A DNA stretch of 64,000 nucleotides from Acidovorax soli (GTDB lineage: Bacteria > Pseudomonadota > Gammaproteobacteria > Burkholderiales > Burkholderiaceae_C): contig NZ_JACHLK010000001.1 in the NCBI RefSeq assembly GCF_014207955.1, positions 186,001-250,000 on the forward strand, read 5' to 3'. The notes beneath the pieces were generated by a model. It saw only the letters and a list, made by a program, of their open reading frames with translations. It searched no databases and was not told where the DNA came from. Shown here in pieces: positions 16,480-25,254 of the stretch; the stretch's first letter is position 1; each line of letters starts with the position of its first letter. The position numbers and the translations under genes are program-made.

Positions 16480-17731
16480 CCTGCCGTCCCTCGCCGTGTG
16501 GGCGCTGCAGTTCTCGCCACGGGTGACCGTGCTGGAGGAGGCTGTGCTGGTCGAGGTGGGGGCGAGTGCGCGCCTGTTCGGCGGGCTGGAGCAGTTGCGC
16601 CAGCGGATCGAAGCGGAAGGCACGGCTGTGGGCGTGGAATGCATCGGATGGGCACCCACGGGCACGGCCGCGTTGGCGCTGGTGCGCGCGGGCGTACCCG
16701 ACGGATTTGTGGGCCCGCTGCCGTCCATTCTGGACAAGCTCCCGCTGGAGACCATCACCGCCGTGGCTTCCCACCTGGGCACGCTTCAGCGCCTGGGCTG
16801 CAGGACTCTGGGGGATGTGCGCAAGCTGCCGCGCGGCGGCCTGAGCCGGCGTTTCGACAAGGAGCTGCTGACCCGGCTGGACCAAGCTTACGGCCTTCGG
16901 CCCGAGGCCTACGAGTGGGTGCAGTTGCCGGAGACATTCAGTGCGCGGTTGGAGTTCCAGTTCCGCGTGGAGCATGCGCCCGCATTGATGTTCGGGGCCC
17001 GCCGGCTGCTGCTGCAGATGTCCAGCTGGCTGGCGGCCCGGCACCTGGGCGTGACCTCGTTCACCCTGCTCTGGTGGCACGACGTCATGCGCGCCAAGAC
17101 TGCCGGTACGGGCGGCGAGCTGACCGTGGGCACGGCCGAGCCCACGCAGTCGGTGGACCACCTGAGTCGGCTGCTGAACGAACACCTGACCAAGGTGGAG
17201 CTTCAGGCGCCCGCGGGAGACATCGAACTCGTCGCAACCCGCACCATCCCGATCCAACAGGAGAGCAAGTCACTACTGCCCGACACCGTCCGCCAAGGCG
17301 AGGCGACCTGGCTCGTCCTGGAGCGCGTGCAGGCGCGCATCGGCAAGGCCGAGGTGGTGCGCCCGCTGCTCGCCGAAGACCACCGACCCGAATGGATGCA
17401 GCGCTGGCCCGGAGCTGAGGAGCCACGCCCGCGTGCCGCCCCCGGCCTGTGCCAACTCCCTGTGCCGGACTGGATCTTCGAGGAACCACTGCGCTTGGCC
17501 GAGCGCGACCACCGTCCGATCTACCAGGGCCCCCTGGTGATGCTGCTCGGCCCCGACCGTGTCGAGGGCGGCTGGTGGCACCGCGTGGGCGAAGGTGCGG
17601 ATGCGCAGCAGACCAACGTGCAGCGCGACTACTGGGTGGCGCAGAGCCAGCATGCAGGCCGGCTGTGGATCTACCAGCAACGCCTGGCCAATGACGAGAC
17701 CGGCTGGTTCCTGCACGGGCGCTACGCCTGA
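16415..17731 (+). CDS. imuB: ImuB, inactive Y-family polymerase homologue
   Basis: 438-residue ImuB, the clamp-binding hub of the mutasome; it is polymerase-like but non-catalytic. The start at 16415 is set by GAGGAGG six bases upstream; the frame is open further left only as a shadow of imuA. After a short leader (MLGIWAALRPSS) the conserved core begins directly at LAVWALQFSPRVTVLEEA, then the ASARLFGGLEQL segment, the helix-hairpin-like LGTLQRLGCRTLGDVRKLP and a C-terminal domain ending FLHGRYA. The N-terminal 70-90 residues of longer ImuB proteins are absent, as in the short Comamonadaceae type I recall, so this is probably not a truncation. It is followed by dnaE2 after 37 bases. Confidence 0.85.
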   Translation: MLGIWAALRPSSTHSASCIPIDLPSLAVWALQFSPRVTVLEEAVLVEVGASARLFGGLEQLRQRIEAEGTAVGVECIGWAPTGTAALALVRAGVPDGFVGPLPSILDKLPLETITAVASHLGTLQRLGCRTLGDVRKLPRGGLSRRFDKELLTRLDQAYGLRPEAYEWVQLPETFSARLEFQFRVEHAPALMFGARRLLLQMSSWLAARHLGVTSFTLLWWHDVMRAKTAGTGGELTVGTAEPTQSVDHLSRLLNEHLTKVELQAPAGDIELVATRTIPIQQESKSLLPDTVRQGEATWLVLERVQARIGKAEVVRPLLAEDHRPEWMQRWPGAEEPRPRAAPGLCQLPVPDWIFEEPLRLAERDHRPIYQGPLVMLLGPDRVEGGWWHRVGEGADAQQTNVQRDYWVAQSQHAGRLWIYQQRLANDETGWFLHGRYA

Positions 17732-17768
17732 GCGGCCTGCACCTCACACCCACCCGTGAGCAGGCTGT

Positions 17769-20700
17769 ATGGCGCTTCCCCTGTATGCAGAGCTGCTCTG
17801 CGTCTCCAACTACTCGTTTCTCATCGGCGCCAGTTGGCCCGAGGAACTGGTTGAACGCGCGAAAGAGCTGGGCTACAGCGCTATCGCGATCACCGATGAA
17901 TGCACGCTGGCCGGCGTGGTGCGCGCGCACATGGAGGCCAAGAAGCAAGGCATCCAGCTGCTGATCGGATCGCAATTTCGGGTGCAGGCGGACCTGCCTT
18001 TTACCCTGGTCGTGCTGTCCCAGAACATGAACGGCTACGGCAACCTGTGTCAGTTCATCACCCGCCTACGGCGGTCCTCCGAGAAAGGCACCTACCTGCT
18101 GCACCGGGCGGACATCGAGGGTGACACGCTGGCCGACTGCCTGTTGGTGGTCTCGCCTTGCCGCGAGGCCAGCGATGCGCAGTTGGAAGAGTTGGGCCAG
18201 TGGACCTTGACCCATTTTCTGGGTCGGGCATGGTTGGGTGTGGACCTGAATCGCCGGATCGACGACGAGCTGTGGCTGCACCGCGTGCGCGAGCTCTCCG
18301 CCCTGACCGAGCTACCGCTGGTGGCCCTGGGCGACGTGCTCATGCACCTGCGCAGCCGCAAGCCCCTGCAGGACGTGCTGACCGCGACCAGGGTGGGCAA
18401 GCCGCTGACCGAGTGCGGCTACGAGCTGCAGCGCAGCGCGGAGCGGCACCTGCGCAGCCGGGTGCGGCTGGCGCAGACCTACCCCGAGGAACTGATGGCC
18501 GAGACCGTGCGCATCGCCGAGCGCTGCACCTTCAGCCTGGACGAGATCCGCTACCAGTACCCCGACGAGGTGGTGTCCGATGGGCACACCCCCGCCAGCT
18601 TTCTGCGCCAGGCCACGTACGAGGGTGCGGGCCGCCGCTGGCCCAACGGCATCCCCGCCAAGGTGCAGTCCCAGATCGAGCACGAGCTGGAGCTGATCTG
18701 CGACCTGCGCTACGAGCACTACTTCCTGACCGTGTTCGACATCGTTAGCTTTGCACGGTCGGAGAACATTCTCTGCCAGGGCCGCGGCTCGGCCGCCAAC
18801 AGCGTGGTCTGCTATTGCCTGGGCGTGACCGAGGTGGACCCGGCGCGCATGTCCATGCTGTTCGAGCGCTTCATCAGCCGGGAGCGCAACGAGCCGCCGG
18901 ACATAGACATCGACTTCGAACACCAGCGCCGGGAAGAAGTCATTCAGTACCTGTACCGCAAGTACGGGCGCGACCGCGCCGCCCTGGCGGCCACGGTGGT
19001 GACCTATGGGCCGAAGTCCGCGATCCGGGATGTGGGCAAGGCGCTGGGTTTCAGCCTGGAGACCGTAGATGCGCTGGCCAAGGGCCACCAGTGGTGGGAT
19101 GGTGATGGGGTGCGGCTGGAACGGTTCGAGGAATTGGGGCTGCCAGAGAACGACTTGGCCGTGCGGCAGCTGATCCTGCTGACCATGCAGTTGATCGGCT
19201 TTCCCCGACATTTGTCACAGCACACGGGTGGCTTTGTGCTGACCAAGGGGCTGCTGTCCCGGCTGGTGCCTATCCAGAACGCTAGCATGGACGAGCGCAC
19301 GGTCATCGAGTGGGACAAGGACGATCTCGATGCGGTGGGCCTGCTCAAGGTCGATGTGCTCGCTCTGGGCATGCTCACCGCCATTCGCAAGGCACTGGAC
19401 CTGGTGGGTATGCGCAAACGCCAAGACTTCGGGCTGCAGGACATCCCGGCCGAAGATCGTGAGACCTACCGGATGATCTCCCGCGCCGACACGGTGGGGG
19501 TGTTCCAGATCGAGAGCCGGGCGCAGATGTCCATGCTCCCACGGCTGCGGCCCCGGTGCTTCTACGATCTGGTCATCTCCGTCTCGATCGTACGCCCGGG
19601 ACCCATCCAAGGCGGCATGGTGCATCCCTACCTGAACCGCCGCCAGGGCCTGGAGCCTGTGACCTACCCCAGCGAGGCTCTCAAGCAGGTGCTCAGCCGC
19701 ACTCTGGGGGTGACGCTGTTTCAGGAACAGGTCATGCAGGTGGCCATGGTTGCTGCAGGCTTTTCTGCTGGCGAGGCCGATGACCTGCGAAGGGCCATGG
19801 CAGCCTGGCGCAAGCGTGGCGGGCTGGAGAAGTACGAGAAGAAGATCATCGATGGCATGTTGGAGCGTGGGTACACCCCTGCCTTCGCACAGGCCACCTA
19901 CCAGCAGATCAAGGGGTTCAGTGGGTACGGGTTTCCGGAGAGCCACGCGGCGAGTTTTGCGTTGCTCGTCTACGCGTCGTGCTGGCTCAAGCGGCACGAG
20001 CCCGCGGCCTTCCTGGTCGCCTTGCTCAACTCGCAGCCCATGGGCTTCTACTCGCCCAGCCAACTGGTACAGGATGCCCGCCGGCACCGCGTGGAAGTGC
20101 GTAGCGTGGACGTGATGCACAGCGCGGTGGAATCAACCCTGGAGGACCTGCCTGCGATCCCTGCGGTGCGAATGGGCCTGCACATGGTGGCGGGCCTGCA
20201 TGCGACATCGGCCGCGCGCATCGTGGAAGCCCGCGAGGAGCAGCCCTTTGACAGCGCTGAGGACCTGGCCATACGGGCCGGATTGGAGCAGCACGAGATG
20301 AAGCTGCTGGCCGCGGCCGACGCGCTGCTGGGGTTGTCTGGTCACCGGCGTCAACAGGTGTGGGACGCGGCGGGGCTGCATCGCACGCCCGAGCTGTTGC
20401 AGGATACGCCGGTCAATGAGGACTACCTGGAGCTGCAGGCGGCCCCCGAGGGCGAGGAGATCGTGTGGGACTACGCGTCCACCGGGCTCACGCTGCGCAG
20501 GCACCCGCTGGCACTGCTGAGGCCGCGCATGGCTGCGAAGAAGCTGCTGTCATCGCGGGACCTGCGGCACATCCCGGATGGCCGGGTGATCCGCACAGCG
20601 GGGATCGTGACCTTGCGGCAGCAGCCGTCCACGGCCAAGGGAACGATCTTCGTGAGCCTGGAGGATGAGTTCGGCGCCGTGCAGGTGATCGTGTGGTCAG

Positions 20701-20867
20701 CGGTGCGGGATGAGCAGCGGCAGGTGCTGCTGGAGTCGCGGCTGCTGGCGGTCAAGGGGGTGTGGGAGCGGCGGGGGCCGGTGGCCAACTTGATTGCACA
20801 CCGGCTGGTGGATCTCACGCCGTGGCTGGGGAGGCTGGGGCGGTTGGAGAGCCGAGATTTTAAGTAG
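17769..20867 (+). CDS. dnaE2: Error-prone DNA polymerase III alpha subunit DnaE2 (ImuC)
   Basis: 1032-residue C-family polymerase that carries out mutagenic bypass with ImuA/ImuB. N-terminal PHP domain from YAELLCVSNYSFLIGAS (the His usual in DnaE2 ELHC is Leu10 here). The catalytic palm has PDIDIDF near 378-384, supplying two of the three Asp, and LLKVDVLALGML near 525, supplying the third. A helix-hairpin-helix region with GYGFPESHAASFALL lies near 715-730 and a C-terminal OB-fold starts near IPDGRVIRTAG. The polymerase active site is therefore intact. Third gene of the LexA-controlled operon. Downstream, 20868-21028 holds a 5-bp stem-loop (20867-20881) without a T-run and no gene. Confidence 0.93.
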   Translation: MALPLYAELLCVSNYSFLIGASWPEELVERAKELGYSAIAITDECTLAGVVRAHMEAKKQGIQLLIGSQFRVQADLPFTLVVLSQNMNGYGNLCQFITRLRRSSEKGTYLLHRADIEGDTLADCLLVVSPCREASDAQLEELGQWTLTHFLGRAWLGVDLNRRIDDELWLHRVRELSALTELPLVALGDVLMHLRSRKPLQDVLTATRVGKPLTECGYELQRSAERHLRSRVRLAQTYPEELMAETVRIAERCTFSLDEIRYQYPDEVVSDGHTPASFLRQATYEGAGRRWPNGIPAKVQSQIEHELELICDLRYEHYFLTVFDIVSFARSENILCQGRGSAANSVVCYCLGVTEVDPARMSMLFERFISRERNEPPDIDIDFEHQRREEVIQYLYRKYGRDRAALAATVVTYGPKSAIRDVGKALGFSLETVDALAKGHQWWDGDGVRLERFEELGLPENDLAVRQLILLTMQLIGFPRHLSQHTGGFVLTKGLLSRLVPIQNASMDERTVIEWDKDDLDAVGLLKVDVLALGMLTAIRKALDLVGMRKRQDFGLQDIPAEDRETYRMISRADTVGVFQIESRAQMSMLPRLRPRCFYDLVISVSIVRPGPIQGGMVHPYLNRRQGLEPVTYPSEALKQVLSRTLGVTLFQEQVMQVAMVAAGFSAGEADDLRRAMAAWRKRGGLEKYEKKIIDGMLERGYTPAFAQATYQQIKGFSGYGFPESHAASFALLVYASCWLKRHEPAAFLVALLNSQPMGFYSPSQLVQDARRHRVEVRSVDVMHSAVESTLEDLPAIPAVRMGLHMVAGLHATSAARIVEAREEQPFDSAEDLAIRAGLEQHEMKLLAAADALLGLSGHRRQQVWDAAGLHRTPELLQDTPVNEDYLELQAAPEGEEIVWDYASTGLTLRRHPLALLRPRMAAKKLLSSRDLRHIPDGRVIRTAGIVTLRQQPSTAKGTIFVSLEDEFGAVQVIVWSAVRDEQRQVLLESRLLAVKGVWERRGPVANLIAHRLVDLTPWLGRLGRLESRDFK

Positions 20868-21028
20868 GCAGCATCACTGCCGCGTGTCTGGCCCTTTCAT
20901 TTGAGATAGTCGGTGCAATAACAGTTGACTGGTGAGCCATTGAATTTGCGATCCTCGCTCCCGCACATAACATGCAACCTCACGCAATATCGCCCCATCC
21001 AGAAGCGCATGCACTCAAATTTCTTAAT

Positions 21029-22297
21029 TTATGCCTCCACAGTTAGCGGCTGATTTTGAGAGCTCTTAGAAGAAGCTCTTTCTCTCGCAGCTCGCAGCGC
21101 CAATGCGCGCGACACATATGAAAAAATTGACAGAGGGTCACTATGACCCATTTTGAGAGCGACCGACGCGCATATCGACGCGGCAGAGGTATCCAATCCT
21201 CTAGCCAGTCGATAATCTATTTCGCGCTCTATTTCTTCCGTACAGAATAGCGCTCTGAAAGCATGTACGGAAGTCCCCTTTGGTGCGCCAAGAGACCTTA
21301 GCAAGCAAGCAATTTGCTGCGATATAGCGCGTGAAGTTAACGGTTTAAGCGTGCGCTCTGAAACAAATATTCTACGCTCCATCACCCGTGCGCTCAATCC
21401 CTTGCACCGTAGATGCTCATCTCGAATTTCGATCAATGCACATATACGCAATGCTAGCCAAACAGGTATGTTAAATGAATTTTGATAGGAGTATTTCTGA
21501 ACAAGAGGGGTAACAACTACAGTTGACTCTGCTGTTGTGGTAATCTTTTTTTTATCGAAGTCAGAATCTCTAAGGGATGCAATTGACCCGACTCGAAATC
21601 CAACCTCAACAGCCAAGTCAACAATTAAAGCATCTCGAAGATTCCGGTATTCGCTGGAATTTCTTGTCGTAAGACGTTCTACGATGCTGTCAGCGTCTGT
21701 TCGAGTTGCAACAAAGCCTGTCTTGAATTTCCCTCGCTTTTCCGCATCTGGAAAAAGCAGGTGCATCGTCAATGAATGACGTGATGATGGGGTGTTGCGG
21801 ACTTTCCCTGATAATGGTCCCCTAGATTTCCTCGCAATTCGACTCGGACCACGAATGTCAACGATAACGGAACACCCCTTTGGGCCTGCTACATGCTCAG
21901 AGATGATCCCCGTCTGACGCATCCACCATATCCAACGGTAAACTGCTGATAGCCTAGCATTTACTGTTGCTTTTGCTTTTCGCTCATTCTGACGTGACCG
22001 GGAATTCTTTATTACCAACTCCAACTCTTTATCTCGAAAACCCTCCAGTATAGAGTCCTCTAGACTATGCACTAATTTTGAAATTCCAAGATTCGCCAGA
22101 CGGCTTGACTGATTGAGCAAGAAGTAGTTCGAAAATCGGATCAGATGATCAATAGTCGCATGAACAGTTTTTTCATCCAGATGTTCATAATCGATTAAGT
22201 AGAGCGAAAAGTCAGTCAACTCCTCTACAACCACTCCAGCAGCCAAATCATAGATGACTATCGGCGATCGCGAACCCCCTTTAATTATTCTCTGCAT
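21029..22297 (-). CDS. Tyrosine recombinase (third recombinase of the quartet)
   Basis: 422-residue site-specific recombinase. The C-terminal catalytic domain shows a full-looking set: Arg in VEVGFRVGSIASLRD, the HxxR box in HAFRALFCTEE, and His and the nucleophilic Tyr in MGHSDPLSIFSYV. The N-terminal region (1-190) is probably the core-binding domain. It starts one base after the stop of the coiled-coil protein gene, so the two are coupled. It is the most canonical of the three and the likeliest to perform strand exchange. AT-rich codon use contrasts with the dnaE2 gene next door and indicates transfer. Downstream toward the cargo no partner gene follows in the same direction. Confidence 0.85.
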   Translation of the reverse strand: MQRIIKGGSRSPIVIYDLAAGVVVEELTDFSLYLIDYEHLDEKTVHATIDHLIRFSNYFLLNQSSRLANLGISKLVHSLEDSILEGFRDKELELVIKNSRSRQNERKAKATVNARLSAVYRWIWWMRQTGIISEHVAGPKGCSVIVDIRGPSRIARKSRGPLSGKVRNTPSSRHSLTMHLLFPDAEKRGKFKTGFVATRTDADSIVERLTTRNSSEYRNLRDALIVDLAVEVGFRVGSIASLRDSDFDKKKITTTAESTVVVTPLVQKYSYQNSFNIPVWLALRICALIEIRDEHLRCKGLSARVMERRIFVSERTLKPLTSRAISQQIACLLRSLGAPKGTSVHAFRALFCTEEIEREIDYRLARGLDTSAASICASVALKMGHSDPLSIFSYVSRALALRAARERASSKSSQNQPLTVEA

Positions 22298-22298
22298 T

Positions 22299-22988
22299 TT
22301 AAGTACCTTTTGGTGGCCAGAGCGTAACTACATTTCCACGCAAAGCTGTTGTATCGCCGCTGGCTTCCTGCTTGGCGATAGCCCTCTTGAGTTCAGAAGC
22401 AATCTTCTTAGTTTCCTTCTCTAGCGCAATATATCGATTTTCGGCTGCGACGACCTCTTTCTTGAGGGAGTCGATGGTTCGCTTCTGAGAATAGATCGTG
22501 TGCTCGGCGATAACTCTAAGCTGCACCGCCAATGCAAGCTGCCGCTTTAGTGAAGCAAGTTTCTCAATCTTCGGTTTTTCCTCTACACCCTTTTCAAGCA
22601 CCCTAACAAGAGCAATTATTCTCTCAACTTCGCCAGACCTCTTCAAATCCTTTCGAAGCGTTTCTGCTGCGTTCGAACGAAAATTTGGGGCAATATGGCG
22701 CCAGCTAGTCGGCAATTCTTCTGATGTAAAAGCATTAAATTTTCTCTTGCTACTTGGCAAGATAGTCGCTAATTCCAGAAAATCCTGCTTAGTCATACCG
22801 CTATACACGTCCCCCCTCGCCCTTTCGGTCGCTTTTAGACGTGAAAAATTGGTTGGATAGCAATCACAAATGTCAATCACAAATCTCACTTTCACATCTA
22901 TATTCTTTAGCGCCAGTTCTTGATTTTCAAATGCTACAGGCGGCTTATTCGCAAACGCCTTTCTTCCACTCATCCTTTTATTCGTCAT
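22299..22988 (-). CDS. Small coiled-coil protein of the recombinase operon
   Basis: 229-residue basic protein. The first 120 residues are mixed; from about residue 130 to 215 there is a long heptad-rich helix (KIEKLASLKRQLALA, then KRTIDSLKKEVVAAENRYIALEKETKKIASELKRAIA), which predicts a coiled coil. No catalytic motif seen. By position it corresponds to the small essential partner of three-integrase modules (GinD in GInts, TnpC in Tn554), thought to orient or assemble the recombinases; those partners are also short and helical. Its start overlaps the end of the 758-residue recombinase gene by 11 bases. Confidence 0.7.
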   Translation of the reverse strand: MTNKRMSGRKAFANKPPVAFENQELALKNIDVKVRFVIDICDCYPTNFSRLKATERARGDVYSGMTKQDFLELATILPSSKRKFNAFTSEELPTSWRHIAPNFRSNAAETLRKDLKRSGEVERIIALVRVLEKGVEEKPKIEKLASLKRQLALAVQLRVIAEHTIYSQKRTIDSLKKEVVAAENRYIALEKETKKIASELKRAIAKQEASGDTTALRGNVVTLWPPKGT

Positions 22989-25254
22989 TGCCCATCCTCC
23001 TCTTATAAAGAGTAACTAGGCGCACGATGTTCTCCAACCTTGGCCCTATTCGCGCGCGTTCTAGCGCTCCACAGTTTTGGTCTAGGCCTCGTCGCCTGAG
23101 TGATTCAGCATAGTTATCCATTGATCTCACATGATCCAATGTCAAATGATGGTATGAGCAACCAGCACAAACGTTGGGGCTAGCGTTTTCTCTACGAGTT
23201 CCTTTGCTGCGCTCGACATTGCAATGCGCATTTTTTGCGAATTTCTCGCCTGGCGCGCAACAATTGCCATGCCAATAAGGTCGAAATTGATGATCTCTAG
23301 ATTTCAGCAAATCTGATATTGTCTTGCTCTGCTCAAATCCATTCATACGAGAATAATCAACGTTTAACGACAGTCGCTGATGCAGACGGCGAATCAGTTT
23401 GGGGAAAAGCCCTCCATCAGGGCAAGATCCAGCGAGGAGGCTTGTGACCATTTCCTCGAGGCGCTCATCGCTAATTTTGCGTATCTCCTCTTCGACACTT
23501 CGCGTTTCTTCGAAGGACGCTTTGATCTGATCCGGAGAAAGACGTCCATACTTCCTTACTGCTGGACCACTCCCACCGTGCCATGGATCGACCAAATAGG
23601 TGACTGTATCAGTGGGGTCTAAATGCCCATACTTTTGTGTGAGTGCAAGTATAGGCCCCTCGAAGCGATATATAAACAGCAGTCCGTATCCCCTGCGAAA
23701 CATATGAGAGGTGATCCGGTTTGGTACATCTGAGTCGCCTATTGCCCTTCGCAAAAAGTCGTCAGTTGCGGCTCCAACTCCGAACTCAAACCACCGGCGG
23801 AGGCTACTTCTTTTTCCTCGAAGGGTAAAATTGGGGAATCGGAATAGTGCACGTTCCGCCGGGGCTAGCTCATCAACTTGCAGACCCGTGGCATTGGCTA
23901 AGCGCATCGTTAGTCTTTCCATTTCTTCGAGGCAGTTTATTGCACGCACAGTGGCACGCCCCACGTATAGCGGAACGTGTTGCTTTAGGTGCTTCTGAAA
24001 ATAAAACATACATTCGTAGATGTCCAACGACTTGTCAACACGCTGTAACGAGGCCTGCGTCAACCCAATCTTGCGATGTTGCACCTCATCCTTTCGTCGA
24101 GCATTCAGGAGTCCAATCACGCTAAAGCAGCCAGAGAACAACGTGTTGATGATTCCTTCTAAGGTTTGATGACTGCGTACCTTGACATTCGGTTGCAAAT
24201 CAATGATGTCATCTCCTGTTAGATCTCTAAGCAGAACTCTATGCTTTGAAAGGAATAACGCCTGAAGCGCAGATTTCCGGCAAGGCACTATCCCTTGGGA
24301 AACATCAGCCTCAATCCTTTCCACTACTGCTTCAAAAACCCCTATGATATGAACGCTTACTTGCTCAGAGAAATATATTCCTTTTCCAACGATCTTTGCA
24401 ATCTGCTCAGGTGTGATATTTGCCGTTCTGCCTGTAGGCCGTCCCAGTTGTATAGATATCTGAAACGGCGAGGGGTACGGAGCGTATTGAAGCAAATCAC
24501 CGCTCGGAACCTCCGAGAGAAGGTTTATCCACGCAAGCTCCTGACGCAGAAGGGAGGAACTCATACCAAGCTCCGCCGATGCCTGAAATGTCCTAGATTT
24601 TCCAGACCCATGACCTTCAACGGATACGTTCAGCGTACTTGCGAAAATATCTCGTACCGGACGAAGCTCAGCCTGACTAATGTTGGTTCCCAAATCTACC
24701 TGAAATTTTCTATTGATACTCATATCTCGATTTTTTTCTCGAGGTAACGATATATACTGCCTAGCCACCTCTTTGGGATTCTCCCCCAGAAAATCTAAGA
24801 CTCTTTCTCTTATATTGAGAGCTTTCGACCAGCCGCCTTCAGCAAGTATTGGAGGCAATTTGTCAGTGAGGGCGACGCTCCAGTCTGAGAGAGAGTAACA
24901 GCCATTAACCCAGCAGAACTCAAGCATTTTTGCGATCGCCCGGATGGCCTTTACAACGTTAAGGTGAGTAGATTTACTAGGAACTTGCCTATCCGCGTAG
25001 GCTCTTACTGAGTAGAATACCGCCTGAACCAATTCGGGACGATCAGCTAATGTAATGGGACCGCTAGTGAATGGCGCAGGCGGAAGATGGTAGGATGCCA
25101 AATCGACCATCTGGAAAAGTGGCTCATCTGCTCTGACCTCGTGTTTTCGGATGAAAATCTTTCCATCGCGCATTACAACAGTACCACCCTCAATGCCAGA
25201 GTTTATATACTGTCCCGCTCTTTCAGCCTTCGCCACTTCTTCGATTTTCTTCAT
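22978..25254 (-). CDS. Large tyrosine recombinase-like protein, 758 aa
   Basis: Second gene of the quartet. Catalytic elements by eye: Arg in LLNARRKDEVQ, HxxR in SHMFRRGYGLL, and GH...Y in KYGHLDPTDTVTYLVD. A Cys/His cluster near the C-terminus (GNCCAPGEKFAKNAHC ... VCAGCSYHHLTLDH) looks like a zinc-binding appendage not found in simple integrases. The N-terminal 350 residues are not recognised. It starts within the stop of the first recombinase gene (ATGA overlap) and ends 11 bases into the coiled-coil gene. It probably acts with the other two recombinases on island ends. Confidence 0.78.
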   Translation of the reverse strand: MKKIEEVAKAERAGQYINSGIEGGTVVMRDGKIFIRKHEVRADEPLFQMVDLASYHLPPAPFTSGPITLADRPELVQAVFYSVRAYADRQVPSKSTHLNVVKAIRAIAKMLEFCWVNGCYSLSDWSVALTDKLPPILAEGGWSKALNIRERVLDFLGENPKEVARQYISLPREKNRDMSINRKFQVDLGTNISQAELRPVRDIFASTLNVSVEGHGSGKSRTFQASAELGMSSSLLRQELAWINLLSEVPSGDLLQYAPYPSPFQISIQLGRPTGRTANITPEQIAKIVGKGIYFSEQVSVHIIGVFEAVVERIEADVSQGIVPCRKSALQALFLSKHRVLLRDLTGDDIIDLQPNVKVRSHQTLEGIINTLFSGCFSVIGLLNARRKDEVQHRKIGLTQASLQRVDKSLDIYECMFYFQKHLKQHVPLYVGRATVRAINCLEEMERLTMRLANATGLQVDELAPAERALFRFPNFTLRGKRSSLRRWFEFGVGAATDDFLRRAIGDSDVPNRITSHMFRRGYGLLFIYRFEGPILALTQKYGHLDPTDTVTYLVDPWHGGSGPAVRKYGRLSPDQIKASFEETRSVEEEIRKISDERLEEMVTSLLAGSCPDGGLFPKLIRRLHQRLSLNVDYSRMNGFEQSKTISDLLKSRDHQFRPYWHGNCCAPGEKFAKNAHCNVERSKGTRRENASPNVCAGCSYHHLTLDHVRSMDNYAESLRRRGLDQNCGALERARIGPRLENIVRLVTLYKRRMGNDE

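Noticed and set aside
20867..20881. Stem-loop GGCAG-CATCA-CTGCC just after dnaE2 as a terminator
   Set aside because: Only a 5-bp stem, with no T-run following; not distinguishable from chance.
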